The notes: generated from the letters alone by a model not told the origin. A DNA stretch of 64,000 nucleotides from Acidobacteriota bacterium (GCA_021324935.1 JAJPIE010000038.1:37138-101137), one strand, 5' to 3'; positions 9,337-18,761 are shown, numbered from the stretch's first letter. Translations and numbers: made by a program.

Positions 9337-10013
9337 AGCCAAGAGGCATGATCGGGTATCACCCCGAGCAAATCATTCCCCACGACCACATTCTGCGCTA
9401 CAGCTTCAAGGAGCGGATGAACCACTGGATCGCGGCGGGATCGTTTATTTATCTGATGCTGACTGGGCTGGCGTTCTGGACACCGTGGCTTTTCTGGATT
9501 GCGACGATGCTGGGCGGCGCCGAACTTTCGCGGATGCTGCACCCGTGGATTGGATTGGTGTTCTTCGTGTCGGTCTGCTACATGTTCACGTTGTGGGCGA
9601 GCCAGATGAATTTTGAGCCAGTGGACAAGGAGTGGTGGAATTCGCTGGGCCACTACATCCGGAACCAGGACGATCAGATGCCGCCGGCGGGGCGGTACAA
9701 CGCCGGGCAGAAGCTGCTGTTCTGGAGCTTCTTTATCGGCGGGCTGTTGCTGCTGGCTTCGGGTCTGGTGCTGTGGTTCACGGAATCGATACCGTGGAAC
9801 CTGCGCTGGCTGCGCTATCTGGCGGTGATCGTACATGCGGGGACGGCATTGCTTACAATCGGCAATTTCATGATCCACGTTTATATGGGGGTCTTCGCGG
9901 AACGCGGCGCATTCGGCAGCGTGATTCGCGGCGACGTTTCGCTGGCGTTTGCGAAGCGCTACCATCCGGGCTGGTATAAAGAGATCGTCGGAGAAACCGA
10001 AACGCAGAAATGA
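9333..10013 (+). CDS. fdnI: Formate dehydrogenase gamma subunit, cytochrome b556
   Basis: The 226-residue product has four hydrophobic spans, the arrangement of FdnI/FdoI cytochrome b subunits that anchor the complex and pass electrons to the quinone pool. His residues suitable for haem ligation are seen near the start of the first span (MNHWIAAG) and in the second and fourth spans (LHPWIG, VIHAGTA, FMIHVYMG). The start overlaps the beta stop by ATGA and its own stop overlaps the FdhE start the same way (10010-10013), so the operon is tightly coupled. Confidence 0.93.
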   Translation: MKPRGMIGYHPEQIIPHDHILRYSFKERMNHWIAAGSFIYLMLTGLAFWTPWLFWIATMLGGAELSRMLHPWIGLVFFVSVCYMFTLWASQMNFEPVDKEWWNSLGHYIRNQDDQMPPAGRYNAGQKLLFWSFFIGGLLLLASGLVLWFTESIPWNLRWLRYLAVIVHAGTALLTIGNFMIHVYMGVFAERGAFGSVIRGDVSLAFAKRYHPGWYKEIVGETETQK

Positions 10014-10873
10014 CGATTCTCACGGCTGGGAAGGCGAACTACCGCGCGCGGATCGAACGCGCGGCAGGGCTGGCGGAACGCCCAGAGCTTGCCGCACGCG
10101 AGATCCTCTCCTTCTACGGCGTGCTGGCCAATTTCCAGAAAAACTATTATGAAGCGCTCCTCAAATCGTGGGGAAAAAATGGCGTTGCGCCGGCGAGCGG
10201 CGATTTGCGCTCGGAATTGAATCTGGGCGTGGTGCTGGAGGCGTTCGGGGAGCTGCTGGAACTTGTTGGAGAACGGGGCCCGGGTGCGCTGGCGGAAGCG
10301 GCGCGAGCGTTTCAGTCCAAGGGCTGGGCACGGCAGGGAGAAATCCTTGGGGAATTCTGGAAAACAGGGCTGATGCAATCGGATTCGGGAGCGGCGGTCC
10401 TGGAAGAGGATTCGCATCACCAGACGATGCGGAACTTTTTTGCGCGGGCGATGCTGCAACCTTATGCGGAATTTGTGGGAGGGGCGATGCTGCCACCCGC
10501 TCCGGTGATGACGGTTTGCCGCTGCCCGCGGTGCAATGCCCTGCCCTTGCTGGGCGTGCTGCGGCCGGAGGGCGACGGCGGCAAACGGTTCCTGATGTGT
10601 TCTTTCTGCTCGCTGGAATGGGAATTCCGGCGAATTTTGTGCGCAAAATGCGGCGAAGACGACGAAAAGAAGCTGCCTGTGTATGTGGCGGAGCAAATGC
10701 CGCACCTGCGGATGGAGTGCTGCGAGACCTGCAAACATTTTTTGCGGACCGTGGATTTAACGAAAGACGGGAACGCCGTGCCGCTGGTGGACGATCTGGC
10801 GGCCGTGCCATTCAGCTTGTGGGCCGAGGAGATGGGATACCAGCGAATTCAGGGGAATTTGCTGGGGACATGA
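10010..10873 (+). CDS. fdhE: FdhE, formate dehydrogenase maturation factor
   Basis: FdhE is a cytoplasmic iron-binding protein needed to mature and Tat-proofread respiratory formate dehydrogenases. The 287-residue product has the family's paired rubredoxin-like Cys motifs in its C-terminal half: CRCPRCNALP, MCSFCSLEW, CAKCGEDD and CCETCKHFLRTVDL. The helical N-terminal half is less conserved. Its place as last gene of the operon, overlapping fdnI by four bases, fits the role. No fdhD homologue is found in the window. Confidence 0.93.
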   Translation: MTILTAGKANYRARIERAAGLAERPELAAREILSFYGVLANFQKNYYEALLKSWGKNGVAPASGDLRSELNLGVVLEAFGELLELVGERGPGALAEAARAFQSKGWARQGEILGEFWKTGLMQSDSGAAVLEEDSHHQTMRNFFARAMLQPYAEFVGGAMLPPAPVMTVCRCPRCNALPLLGVLRPEGDGGKRFLMCSFCSLEWEFRRILCAKCGEDDEKKLPVYVAEQMPHLRMECCETCKHFLRTVDLTKDGNAVPLVDDLAAVPFSLWAEEMGYQRIQGNLLGT

Positions 10874-10964
10874 GAAGAGCGTGGGCGGTGGCCCGTGTGG
10901 TGAAGAAGGCGGGATGAAACCGCCCCTACAGTGTATTGCAAGAATCAGGACAGGAGGGAGAGCG

Positions 10965-12302
10965 ATGAAGCCAATGAAGATTGCCTTGGTGCTTGCCCTG
11001 GTGTGGGGAATCGGTGCGTACGGGCAAGCGCAGAAGAATCAAGCGGCGCTGACGGTGATCCGCGCGGGGATGCTGATCGATGGACAAAGCGAGGCGGCAC
11101 GTAAGAACCAACTGATCTTTGTGCGTGGCGAGAGGATTGAGAAAGTGGCGGACGAGTCCGCAAGCATTCCCGCCGGAGCGACGGTGATCGACCTATCGAA
11201 CGCGACGGTGCTGCCGGGCCTGATCGATTCGCACACACACCTGTTTTTGTGGGGCGAGGATCCGGCGAAGGGTGGATATGACGCGAACATCCTGAAGGCG
11301 GGGATCGCGCTGCGGGCGGCGCGCGCGACGTATGCGGCAAAGCGGGCGCTGGAGCAAGGGTTCACCACGCTGCGGGATCTGGAGACAGAGGGCGCGGGCT
11401 ACGGCGACATCGAAATCAAACAAGCCATCGAAGAAGGAACCATTCCGGGGCCACGCATCTTCGGCGCGACGCGGGGAATTTCGTCGACGGGGGGCTACAA
11501 CCTGGAGGGTTACGCGCCGGAACTGGTGCTGCCGAAAGGCGTACAGATCATCGACGGGCCGGTGGAAGCGCGGAAAGCGGCGCGCGAGCAACTGGATCAT
11601 GGAGCGGACTGGATCAAAGTGTACATGACGCACCGTTCGTGGATGGACAAGCAGGGGAGGCTGGCATCGCAACCGACGCTGACGGTGGAAGAGTTGCGCG
11701 CGATCGTGGACGAAGCACACGGCTGGGGCAAGAAGGTGGCGTGCCACGCGTACAACGGAGAAGGATTGCAGAGGGCACTGGACGGTGGATGCGATTCGAT
11801 CGAGCACGGACTGGAAATTACGGACACGCAAATCACGCAGATGGCGCGGCAAGGAACGTGGTATTGCCCGACGATTGGAGTCTATTACGGCGATTGGGCG
11901 CCGGCGGGAACACCCGACGGGGAGCGAGACCGCGCGCGGGCGAGCGTGCATGAAGCTACATTTCGAAAAGCGCTGAAAGCGAATCTGAAGATTGTGTTCG
12001 GCACGGACATGGGCGGGATCCCGTGGCAGGAGCCGATCGCGGATGAGTTCGGATGGATGGTGAAGTTCGGGATGAGCCCGATGGGGGCGATTCAGGCGGC
12101 GACGTCGCGGCCGGCCGAGCTGCTGGATGAGAAGGGAGCGTTGGGCGCGGTGAGGGAAGGGGCCTACGCGGATATGATCGCAGTGAGCGGCGATCCACTG
12201 AAGAACATAGAAGAATTGAAGAAGGTGAAGTTTGTGATGAAAGGCGGGGCGGTGTTCAAGGATGAGCTGCACGCGGCGCCTTGCAGAGGAGAGGCGAAGT
12301 AA
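10965..12302 (+). CDS. Secreted metal-dependent amidohydrolase
   Basis: This 445-residue protein of the imidazolonepropionase / Xaa-Pro dipeptidase-like amidohydrolase family begins MKPMKIALVLALVWGIGAYG, a clear signal peptide, at an ATG preceded by AGGAGGGA. Metal-binding landmarks are visible: SHTHLF (HxH on strand 1), a likely carboxylated Lys in DWIKVYMT, His in VACHAYN and IEHGLEI, and the strand-8 Asp in FGTDMGG. An in-frame start at 10881 would add 28 residues with no signal-like sense, so the ATG at 10965 is preferred. The enzyme probably acts on peptides or amides in the periplasm; the substrate cannot be predicted. It stands alone, 91 bases after fdhE. Confidence 0.9.
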   Translation: MKPMKIALVLALVWGIGAYGQAQKNQAALTVIRAGMLIDGQSEAARKNQLIFVRGERIEKVADESASIPAGATVIDLSNATVLPGLIDSHTHLFLWGEDPAKGGYDANILKAGIALRAARATYAAKRALEQGFTTLRDLETEGAGYGDIEIKQAIEEGTIPGPRIFGATRGISSTGGYNLEGYAPELVLPKGVQIIDGPVEARKAAREQLDHGADWIKVYMTHRSWMDKQGRLASQPTLTVEELRAIVDEAHGWGKKVACHAYNGEGLQRALDGGCDSIEHGLEITDTQITQMARQGTWYCPTIGVYYGDWAPAGTPDGERDRARASVHEATFRKALKANLKIVFGTDMGGIPWQEPIADEFGWMVKFGMSPMGAIQAATSRPAELLDEKGALGAVREGAYADMIAVSGDPLKNIEELKKVKFVMKGGAVFKDELHAAPCRGEAK

Positions 12303-12360
12303 AGAAGAAGACCTTAACGCAGAGGCGCTGAGAACGCAGGGATTGCGCGTAGAAGCAGGA

Positions 12361-12564
12361 TTAGTTGTGGCGGAGGAGGGCGTGCCAGGCTTTGTGGAGG
12401 AGGCTTTCGGAGCGGGAGTCGGAGAGCGGGTCCGAGCTGGCAGAAGAAGATCCGGCGGAGGCGGCGGAAAGCGGAGCGGAGAACTTCAGGGCCTGGTAAA
12501 TCAGTGGCGCCGGATTTTCCTGCGATGCGCCGTACATGATACGGGCGAAGCTGAGATTGGACAT
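12361..12564 (-). CDS. Hypothetical small Ser-rich protein, 67 residues
   Basis: A 67-codon frame begins at an ATG preceded by GGAGG with six bases between, one of the better ribosome sites nearby. The product starts MSNLSFARIMYGASQENPAP, has a Ser/Ala-rich middle (residues 28-50) and a basic, His-rich end (ESLLHKAWHALLRHN). No known domain is recognised. It lies alone between a plus-strand amidohydrolase and a plus-strand DUF6526-type gene. The good ribosome site argues for a real gene; the low-complexity middle and lack of recognised relatives argue for caution. The overlapping plus-strand frame is less convincing. Confidence 0.45.
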   Translation of the reverse strand: MSNLSFARIMYGASQENPAPLIYQALKFSAPLSAASAGSSSASSDPLSDSRSESLLHKAWHALLRHN

Positions 12565-12715
12565 AAAGACCTCCGGTCGCGATCTTTCGCGGGCGTTCCT
12601 TGATTGTGCGCTTGCGCGGGAATGGCTGAACGCCAGCGAAGAGAGCTGCAGCGAGTTGATAACTGGCCCCAAGGTCAGGCGACGTTTCTGATATTTCGAG
12701 ATGGAGGAGAAGGAG

Positions 12716-13150
12716 ATGGCGGAACAGAATTACGCGAATCACGCGAAGTGGGTGCCGGCCTTTCATTTTTTTGCCGTTCCGGTGTTGCTGCTGAATTTCG
12801 TGAACGCGATTGTGCAGTTGGTTCACGGGGGGATTACGTTTAACGGGGTGGTGGAAGTGCTGACGGCGGCGGCGCTGGTGGCAACGATTTTTCTGGCGCG
12901 GATCTTTGCATTGAAGGTTCAGGACCGGGTGATCCGGCTGGAAGAGCGGATACGGATGGAAAGGCTTTTGCCGGAGGATTTGCGGCCGCGGATTCATGAA
13001 TTCACGCCGGCGCAGTTAGTTGGCCTGCGATTTGCAAGCGATGGGGAGCTGCCGGTGCTGGCACGGAAAGTGTTGAGCGAAAAAATTCAGCAAAGCAAAG
13101 CCATCAAGCAGATGGTGCAGAATTGGCGGGCGGATTATTTGCGGGCGTAA
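12716..13150 (+). CDS. DUF6526-like small membrane protein
   Basis: The 144-residue product begins MAEQNYANHAKWVPAFHFFA, with two membrane helices (about 15-37 and 47-70) and a soluble, highly charged C-terminal half with Arg/Glu-rich helices. The N-terminal QNYxNHxxxVPxFH pattern recalls the DUF6526 family, whose function is unknown; this match is from memory. GGAGGA seven bases before the ATG at 12716 favours this start over an in-frame ATG at 12701. There is no operon partner. Confidence 0.8.
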   Translation: MAEQNYANHAKWVPAFHFFAVPVLLLNFVNAIVQLVHGGITFNGVVEVLTAAALVATIFLARIFALKVQDRVIRLEERIRMERLLPEDLRPRIHEFTPAQLVGLRFASDGELPVLARKVLSEKIQQSKAIKQMVQNWRADYLRA

Positions 13151-13240
13151 GAAGGAGCGTGTGTGGGGATCTCATTGCGTGTTGTGAAGAAGGAGATTTT
13201 TGGCGGGTTGAAAGAGCATAGGGTGAAGCCTGAGGCAGGC

Positions 13241-13266
13241 GGTGGCCGAACTGAAGTTCGGCCACC
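13241..13266. repeat. Dispersed palindromic repeat, family 1, copy A (perfect)
   Basis: This is the most symmetrical copy in the window: GGTGGCCGAACT, a GA loop, then the exact reverse complement, a 12-pair stem. Related copies lie at 20334, 30679, 34548, 43076, 43110 and 51705. All are intergenic. Confidence 0.85.
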
Positions 13267-13382
13267 ACACGGTGCGCGGAACGAGGGCGAGACAGAGATC
13301 CCGTTTGTGGAAATGAAGCGGCATGCGCTGCGCGCCGCTCAGGGCAAGGAGGCCTCTACTTGAAGATTCCCTTCGCTGGAGC

Positions 13383-14366
13383 TTAGCTGGCGGCTTTTGC
13401 GAGGCCGAGCGCGCCGGTGAAGGAATCGATTTCGGCGATTTCGCCGGTGGAGAGATGAAATTCGCCGGCGCGCATCACGCCGTCGACTTGTTTCGCGCTG
13501 CGAGCTCCAACGATAGCGCCGGTAACGGCGGGATTGCGCAGCGTCCATGCGATGGCGACTTCGCCAGGACCACGGCGGTGCCGCGCGCCGATTTCGCGGA
13601 GCTTTTCAACGAGGGCCAGATTTTTGGAGAGCTTGGGTTCCTTGAATTCGGGATTGCGGCTACGGAAATCATCCGGGGGAAGGGCGGCGGCGCGCTCGCG
13701 GGTCATGCCGCCGGTCAACATACCGGAGAACATGGGCGAATAAACGATGACGCCAATGCAGAGTTGCCGCGCAGAGGGCAAGACATCGGATTCGATGGCG
13801 CGGCGAAGGATGGAGTAGGGAGGCTGAAGCGAAGTGACGGGGGCGATCTTTTGCGCGCGCTCCAGCTGCGCAGCATTGAAATTCGAGACGCCGATCCAGC
13901 GGACCTTGCCTTCTTTTTGCAGGGCGGCGAGCGTCTGCCAAGCTTCTTCGAGACCGGGACCGTTGTCCCGCGGGGGCCAGTGAATCTGGTAGAGATCGAT
14001 CTGCTCGACCTGGAGACGGCGAAGGCTGTCTTCGCATTCCTGACGAATTGAATCAGCGCTGAAATTCATGGAGATGTTGCCCTTGGCATCCCAGCGGAGG
14101 ACGCACTTGGTGAAAACGCAGGGGCGCGGGCCACGCCATTCCTTTAGCGCGCGAGCGACGATTTCTTCGGAGTGACCCAAGCCGTAAGCCGCAGCGGTAT
14201 CGATCCAATTGACGCCAAGTTCGAGCGCGCGATGGATGGCAGCGATGGAGTCCGAATCCTCCTGCGGGCCCCACGCATATTCCCAGCCGGAGCCGCCAAT
14301 CGCCCAGGCGCCAAAACCAAGAGGGGTGATGTGCAAATCTGAATTGCCGAGCTTACGAGTATTCAT
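13383..14366 (-). CDS. Aldo/keto reductase
   Basis: A 327-residue NADPH-dependent oxidoreductase of the AKR superfamily. The catalytic tetrad is visible: Asp56 and Tyr61 (DTAAAYGLGHSE), Lys87 (VFTKCVLRW) and His in YQIHWPP. The cofactor-binding C-terminal signature (GAIVGARSAKQVD) and the strand GVIVYSPMFSGMLTG are also typical. The ATG at 14366 begins MNTRKLGNSD, the usual AKR start, and is preferred over a start 13 codons upstream. The subgroup resembles YajO/Tas-like reductases acting on small aldehydes or sugars; the substrate is unknown. Confidence 0.92.
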   Translation of the reverse strand: MNTRKLGNSDLHITPLGFGAWAIGGSGWEYAWGPQEDSDSIAAIHRALELGVNWIDTAAAYGLGHSEEIVARALKEWRGPRPCVFTKCVLRWDAKGNISMNFSADSIRQECEDSLRRLQVEQIDLYQIHWPPRDNGPGLEEAWQTLAALQKEGKVRWIGVSNFNAAQLERAQKIAPVTSLQPPYSILRRAIESDVLPSARQLCIGVIVYSPMFSGMLTGGMTRERAAALPPDDFRSRNPEFKEPKLSKNLALVEKLREIGARHRRGPGEVAIAWTLRNPAVTGAIVGARSAKQVDGVMRAGEFHLSTGEIAEIDSFTGALGLAKAAS

Positions 14367-14526
14367 TTTTTCTCGAATCCTTGAGGTTCTTTGTGCGCTT
14401 CGCAAAGTGAAGAATGGCGCTTAATAGGCACGTCTATTTGATGAAGCACGGAGCGGAATGGTTAGGAGATGAGAGAGATATGAGCCGGAGGACGCGGAGG
14501 AGGAACACGGAGACGGAAGAGGAAGA

Positions 14527-17500
14527 TTATTGCGCGAGGAAAGCGGCATCGAGGGAAACGGTTTCGCCGTCTGGATTGGTGAGGACGAGTTGTTGCGGGC
14601 CGGAGGAAAGAGCCGGCGTGGTGAAGGTGAGCGTGTTCATATCCTTAAAGGTGACGGCGAGCGATTTGCCGCCGAGCGTGGCGGTGGTACCCGATTGGAA
14701 GCCGCTGCCGGTGAGCGTGACGGAGGTGCCGCCTGCGGCAGCGCCAGCGGAAGGAGCGAGCGTGCCGATGCCGAGAGGAACGCTGGCGAGCTTAACGAGA
14801 GTGAGGCCGGAAGTGGTAAGCGCAAACAAGCGCTGGCCGTATTCGTCGATGGTGAGAAAGGCGCCGTGAAGGCCGTCTACATCGGTGTTGAGCATGGCGA
14901 AGGGTTCCGGCAGAAAAATGCGGAGGCGAAGGCGGCCGCTGTGCGCGTCGCGGATGTCGATGCCACCGTGAATTCCCGTTGCGGGTGGCGCGGTGGGCGG
15001 CGGGCCATCGAGGAATGGTTCGTAGACAAGAGCGCCGGAAGGGTGCAGCGCGATGCCGGGAACGGCGACGCGATTGGGAATGTTCTCGAGTTCTGCGGAA
15101 GTGGGAGAAGCGAGCAGGGTGAGTTCGGCGTTGCGAATTTCGGTGAGGTTGTTGGAACGAACGGCGAACATGGCACCAGAAGCGGCAGAGGCGAGGTCGG
15201 TGGAGAGGTCATTGGCGTTGGAAACGGTGAACGAGTTGGGCGAAGACGAGGACCAGGAGGCGAGCGGGCCGCCGGGCAACGAACTGAAGGCAAGAAAGAC
15301 GGAATCGCCGGCGTGATCCGCCTGAAGCATGGGCGCGCCGGTGATGGAAGTGACCTCGGGCTGAGGCGCGGGTTCATAAGTGGGCGGGAAGGACGCGAGA
15401 TTCATCTGGCCGAGGCAATTGTTGCAGGCGTTGGAGGAGCCGCCATCGCCGCTGAGGCCGACGAAAACGGTTTGCGCGCTGGTGGCGGCGACGCGCGAGG
15501 GACCCGAGTTGAGGTAGCCGGGAACGCCGCCGACGGAAACTTTGGAGCCGTTGTAGGCTGGGCCATCAGGATCGATAAGGTAAAGGTTTTGCGCGCCGTA
15601 ATCGGCGACGACCAGTTGGGAGTTGTCCGGCGTCAAAGCCATGCCGCGAAGGCCCGCATCGGGCGGCGGGCCATTCGGGGGCGGTTGGAGCGGAGTGCGG
15701 AACACCTGGGCGGCGAGATCGAAGACGTCGATATGGTCGGTGGCGGAGAGATAAAGCTGCTGGCGACTCTGGTCGTAGGCAAGGAATTTGTAGAGGCCGG
15801 GGTGCGAGAAGGTCTGGCTGGCGGAGATGTATTGGAAGGATTTGGGCAGGACGGCGGAGCCAGCCGGAGTGGTAAGGGAAAGATCGGCCTTGCCAGCCGA
15901 GCCGGGAGGAGTGGTGAGGGTGATGCGCTCGAGGGGAAATGGATAAGTGGAATCGAGTCCCAAGGCGGGTGCGAGGGAGGACAGAGCTTCGACTTTTTGA
16001 ATGCTGGCGGATTGGCCGGCGAGCTGGACGGTGACGCCGCCTGCGGCAGTGCCAAAGCCGTGCCCGATGAGATAGACCGTGTCGCCACCGGAGATGGAGC
16101 CGGCGTTGGGCAGGATTTCCTGGACCGTGGGACCGTAGGAAAATGCGTCGGGCGCCATGGCGAGCCAGCCGTTGGCAAAGTAAGCCGTCAGGTTTGCGGG
16201 ACCACCGAAGCCGCTGGCAGGAGAGGTTGCTTGCAATTGAGAGGGACTGGCGACGTTTACCGCGGTGGGAGTTTGCGAGCCGAAACGAATTTGCGCAGCG
16301 GACGGAAAGTTCGTGCCAGTGAGCGTGACGAAGGTCCCCCCGGCATTGGGGCCCTCGGAGGGAGTGGCAACCGGCGCATTCGCGAAAGTGGGCGCGGGCG
16401 CCGAGAGCGAGCCGGGCGAAGAGGCATCGAGCGCGGCAACGCCACGATTGCCGCGGCCGAGGACAAAATGCGAAGAGTCGCTCTCCTGAAGGAACGTGGG
16501 GACGCCCTGGACGGCGAGATCGGAGAGCTGGCCGATTTTGCGGAGATTGGCGGCGGCAAGGACGGTGACGACACGGCCGTTGCCGAGCGCTTCGCCGACA
16601 TACAAAACCTGGCCATCGGGGGAGAACACGAGGCCGGAAGTATTCGCGGCTGTATAGGTGGCTGTAGCGTTTAGCTTGTTGTCGAGAAGCAGAACTTGCT
16701 GGATGCCGCCGGCGCTGAGGATCAAAGCGAACTGCGAGCCATTGGAATTGGCGGCAACGGCATTGATTACTCCAGCGCCGACAACCCGCGGCCCGGCAAC
16801 GACGTTTCCGCTAGAATCAAGAAGGACGATCGCGCCGCTGGAGTCATTCGCGGCGGCGAAGAGGCGGGTGCGATCACCGGAACGCGCCATTACGCCGAGT
16901 CCATTCTGGAAGACCGCGGGCGCCGAAGAGGTGAGGTCGGTTGCCGTGTTGGAGGAAGGATCCCAGAGAGCAAGGAGAGATTCGCTGGCGGAAGACTGAC
17001 GAAGGCGGAGCGCGATTTTTCCATTGGCGAGAGCGAGCGCTTCCGTGGGGCGATTGAAAACGACACCGGGAAGCGGCGAGAGGCCCGTCATGGGATAACG
17101 CGCCGAGACTTGCAAGCCGGCGGTGCTGATGGCAAGGAGTTCCTCGGTTCGAGAGCCGACCCAGAGCGTGGAACCGTCGGCGGAAAGATCGACACTGGAG
17201 GCAGCGGGGACGTCGATGGTGGAAAGCAGCGAGGGGAAGGAATCGGAATAGACTTCGACGCGATTCATGGAGGAATTGGCGACGAAAAAGCGGGCGCCTG
17301 TGGAATCGAAAACGATCTGGCGACGCACGGGATCGCCGACGGGAGCATCAACGGCGGGAACGGAATCGTCGCGCAGAAAAACAGAGCGCGAAAGATTGGA
17401 GGCCGTGGCCGGCTGGATCGAAAGTGTGAGCGGAGCGGAATGCGAAAGCGAGCCACTGACGGCCTGCGCGGTGAGAGTGAATTGTCCGGTGGCGGCGTTG

Positions 17501-17823
17501 GGCGCGGCAGCAAAGATTACGGACAAGGACCGGCCGGCGACAACGGAGAACGGGATGGGCGGAGAACTGGTGACACCAAAAGGAACTCCCGAAACATTGA
17601 TTTCAACGGAGCCCGAGAAGCCGCCGATCCCAGTGACGCTGACGCTGAGCGGAGAGCTGGAATTGCCCTGGGTAAGGCTGAGGGTAGCGACAGAGAGACT
17701 GACTGAAAAATCAGGTTGCGGAGGAGGCGGTTGAGTCCCACCCCCTCCACCGCCCCCGCAACCCTCCGCGAAGAGCAGGAAAGCGCCGAGAAGGAAAATT
17801 GAGCTGTGCGCACCGCAGCGCAT
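14527..17823 (-). CDS. Large secreted IPT/TIG and beta-propeller lipoprotein
   Basis: The 1098-residue product begins with a hydrophobic signal ending in a lipobox-like AEGC followed by a Gly run and a Pro-rich linker, a pattern typical of acidobacterial lipoproteins. Next come an Ig-like beta-sandwich (about 40-140), a long YVTN/NHL-like propeller with repeated GxxxFVAN-type strands, two IPT/TIG domains in the middle (motifs PSEGPNAGGTFVTLTGTNF and PNAGSISGGDTVYLIGHGF), a second propeller and a final IPT/TIG domain (SAGAAAGGTSVTLTGSGF). The ATG at 17823 has GGGAG upstream; the frame extends 31 codons further with no signal sense. It is probably an exposed binding or adhesion protein. A plus-strand 714-codon frame over the same bases is Gly/Arg-rich and rejected. 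Confidence 0.88.
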   Translation of the reverse strand: MRCGAHSSIFLLGAFLLFAEGCGGGGGGGTQPPPPQPDFSVSLSVATLSLTQGNSSSPLSVSVTGIGGFSGSVEINVSGVPFGVTSSPPIPFSVVAGRSLSVIFAAAPNAATGQFTLTAQAVSGSLSHSAPLTLSIQPATASNLSRSVFLRDDSVPAVDAPVGDPVRRQIVFDSTGARFFVANSSMNRVEVYSDSFPSLLSTIDVPAASSVDLSADGSTLWVGSRTEELLAISTAGLQVSARYPMTGLSPLPGVVFNRPTEALALANGKIALRLRQSSASESLLALWDPSSNTATDLTSSAPAVFQNGLGVMARSGDRTRLFAAANDSSGAIVLLDSSGNVVAGPRVVGAGVINAVAANSNGSQFALILSAGGIQQVLLLDNKLNATATYTAANTSGLVFSPDGQVLYVGEALGNGRVVTVLAAANLRKIGQLSDLAVQGVPTFLQESDSSHFVLGRGNRGVAALDASSPGSLSAPAPTFANAPVATPSEGPNAGGTFVTLTGTNFPSAAQIRFGSQTPTAVNVASPSQLQATSPASGFGGPANLTAYFANGWLAMAPDAFSYGPTVQEILPNAGSISGGDTVYLIGHGFGTAAGGVTVQLAGQSASIQKVEALSSLAPALGLDSTYPFPLERITLTTPPGSAGKADLSLTTPAGSAVLPKSFQYISASQTFSHPGLYKFLAYDQSRQQLYLSATDHIDVFDLAAQVFRTPLQPPPNGPPPDAGLRGMALTPDNSQLVVADYGAQNLYLIDPDGPAYNGSKVSVGGVPGYLNSGPSRVAATSAQTVFVGLSGDGGSSNACNNCLGQMNLASFPPTYEPAPQPEVTSITGAPMLQADHAGDSVFLAFSSLPGGPLASWSSSSPNSFTVSNANDLSTDLASAASGAMFAVRSNNLTEIRNAELTLLASPTSAELENIPNRVAVPGIALHPSGALVYEPFLDGPPPTAPPATGIHGGIDIRDAHSGRLRLRIFLPEPFAMLNTDVDGLHGAFLTIDEYGQRLFALTTSGLTLVKLASVPLGIGTLAPSAGAAAGGTSVTLTGSGFQSGTTATLGGKSLAVTFKDMNTLTFTTPALSSGPQQLVLTNPDGETVSLDAAFLAQ

Positions 17824-17924
17824 AGCGTGGCTCCCAAAGCGCGAGAAGCAGAATGAGTGAATCCGGCCGGCTCGCAGGAGACCGGCCGGGGAATCACCCT
17901 TCTGGGAAGAGGACAACCGCCCAC

Positions 17925-17953
17925 ACCTTAGCTACCAGTCGGGCATATGTCAA
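17925..17953 (-). promoter_or_regulatory. Candidate promoter of the IPT/TIG lipoprotein gene
   Basis: On the minus strand TTGACA (17948-17953) is followed after 17 bases by TAAGGT (17925-17930). The -35 is perfect and the -10 is weak (three of six), so the call rests mainly on the -35 and the spacing. It would give a leader of about 95 bases. Confidence 0.4.
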
Positions 17954-18105
17954 GATATTAAATATAGCGAGCAGTAAGCTTGCAGGATGGGAATTATTGA
18001 GGAAGATGGGCGCGTGGCGTGGCCCGTGCCTCGTGTTCCGTCACGCGAAGCGAGCAATCTGCGACGCCCGCTTTGCACTCCTCAGGGTAATAAGCCTCTC
18101 CGCAG

Positions 18106-18140
18106 AAAAATAAAACGGCGCCTGGTGATTGCCAGGCGCC
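18106..18140 (-). terminator. Rho-independent terminator of the bactofilin gene
   Basis: A perfect nine-pair stem (GGCGCCTGG / CCAGGCGCC, 18117-18140) with a six-base loop is followed on the minus strand by GTTTTATTTTT. It lies 63 bases after the bactofilin stop. Confidence 0.85.
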
Positions 18141-18203
18141 GGTCTTGGGAAGAACTTGGGAGAAGCAACTTCAAAACCGAGAAGAGGCGGCCGCTAGAAA
18201 AAC

Positions 18204-18761
18204 TCAGATGGTCTTGGGGCCGACGCCGGCGGTGGCCGGAGCGGAAGCGGAGCGAGAGAACGAGCCGGAGCCCGATTCCTTTTCGCCGGACTTGTCGATT
18301 TCGATGGAGCCTTTGAAGTAGGCGCCGTCTTCGATCATGATGCGCGCGGTGGTGAGGTCGCCGTTGACCGAGCCGTCTTTCTTGATCTCGATGCGATCCT
18401 TGGCGCGGAGATTGCCCTTGACGGTGCCGTATACGACGACTTCGCGGGCGATGATGTCCGCGGTGAGCTTGGCGGTGGCGCCGACGGTGAGCTTGCGTTC
18501 GTCGAGCTGCACAAGACCCTCGACCGAGCCCTCGAGGAGCAGGTCTTCATTCCCGGAAATTTCGCCCTTGATATGCAGACTCGGGCCGAGACGCGCCGTA
18601 GCGCGATCAGCGGTTGCACCCAACGGACGCATGGCATCTGTACTCATTGCGGTTGTTCCCTCCCAAGTGGCCGGCGAAGATTTCGGCGGCGGATTGACTG
18701 GTAAATTTTTTGGTTCCGGCTGCGCTGGTTGAGGCGTATCCGGCTTCTTGTTACCCCACAT
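18204..18761 (-). CDS. Bactofilin (polymer-forming cytoskeletal protein)
   Basis: The 185-residue product has a Pro-rich disordered N-terminus (about 1-55), a beta-helical bactofilin core (about 58-160) made of short repeats such as LHIKGEISGNEDLLLEGSVE and VVVYGTVKGNLRAKDRIEI, and a Ser/Ala-rich tail. Bactofilins form nucleotide-free filaments that scaffold cell-shape, stalk or wall-synthesis factors near the membrane. The ATG at 18761 with GGGAGG upstream is preferred over one ten codons earlier. A terminator follows at 18106-18140, so it is the end of a transcript. Confidence 0.93.
   Translation of the reverse strand: MWGNKKPDTPQPAQPEPKNLPVNPPPKSSPATWEGTTAMSTDAMRPLGATADRATARLGPSLHIKGEISGNEDLLLEGSVEGLVQLDERKLTVGATAKLTADIIAREVVVYGTVKGNLRAKDRIEIKKDGSVNGDLTTARIMIEDGAYFKGSIEIDKSGEKESGSGSFSRSASAPATAGVGPKTI

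Larger units (their letters stand above)
17824..18203. other. Intergenic region upstream of the IPT/TIG lipoprotein
   Basis: This gap holds the promoter at 17925-17953 and the terminator at 18106-18140. The leader transcribed on the minus strand contains an eight-pair GC-only hairpin (CCGGCCGG at 17863-17870 and again at 17882-17889). Near 18079-18097 is a degenerate piece (CTCAGGG...) also found near 13339 and 21379. No gene is seen. Confidence 0.5.

Noticed and set aside
14530..16674. 714-codon plus-strand frame opposite the IPT/TIG gene
   Set aside because: Low-complexity Gly/Arg/Glu composition; minus strand has recognisable domains and a lipoprotein signal.
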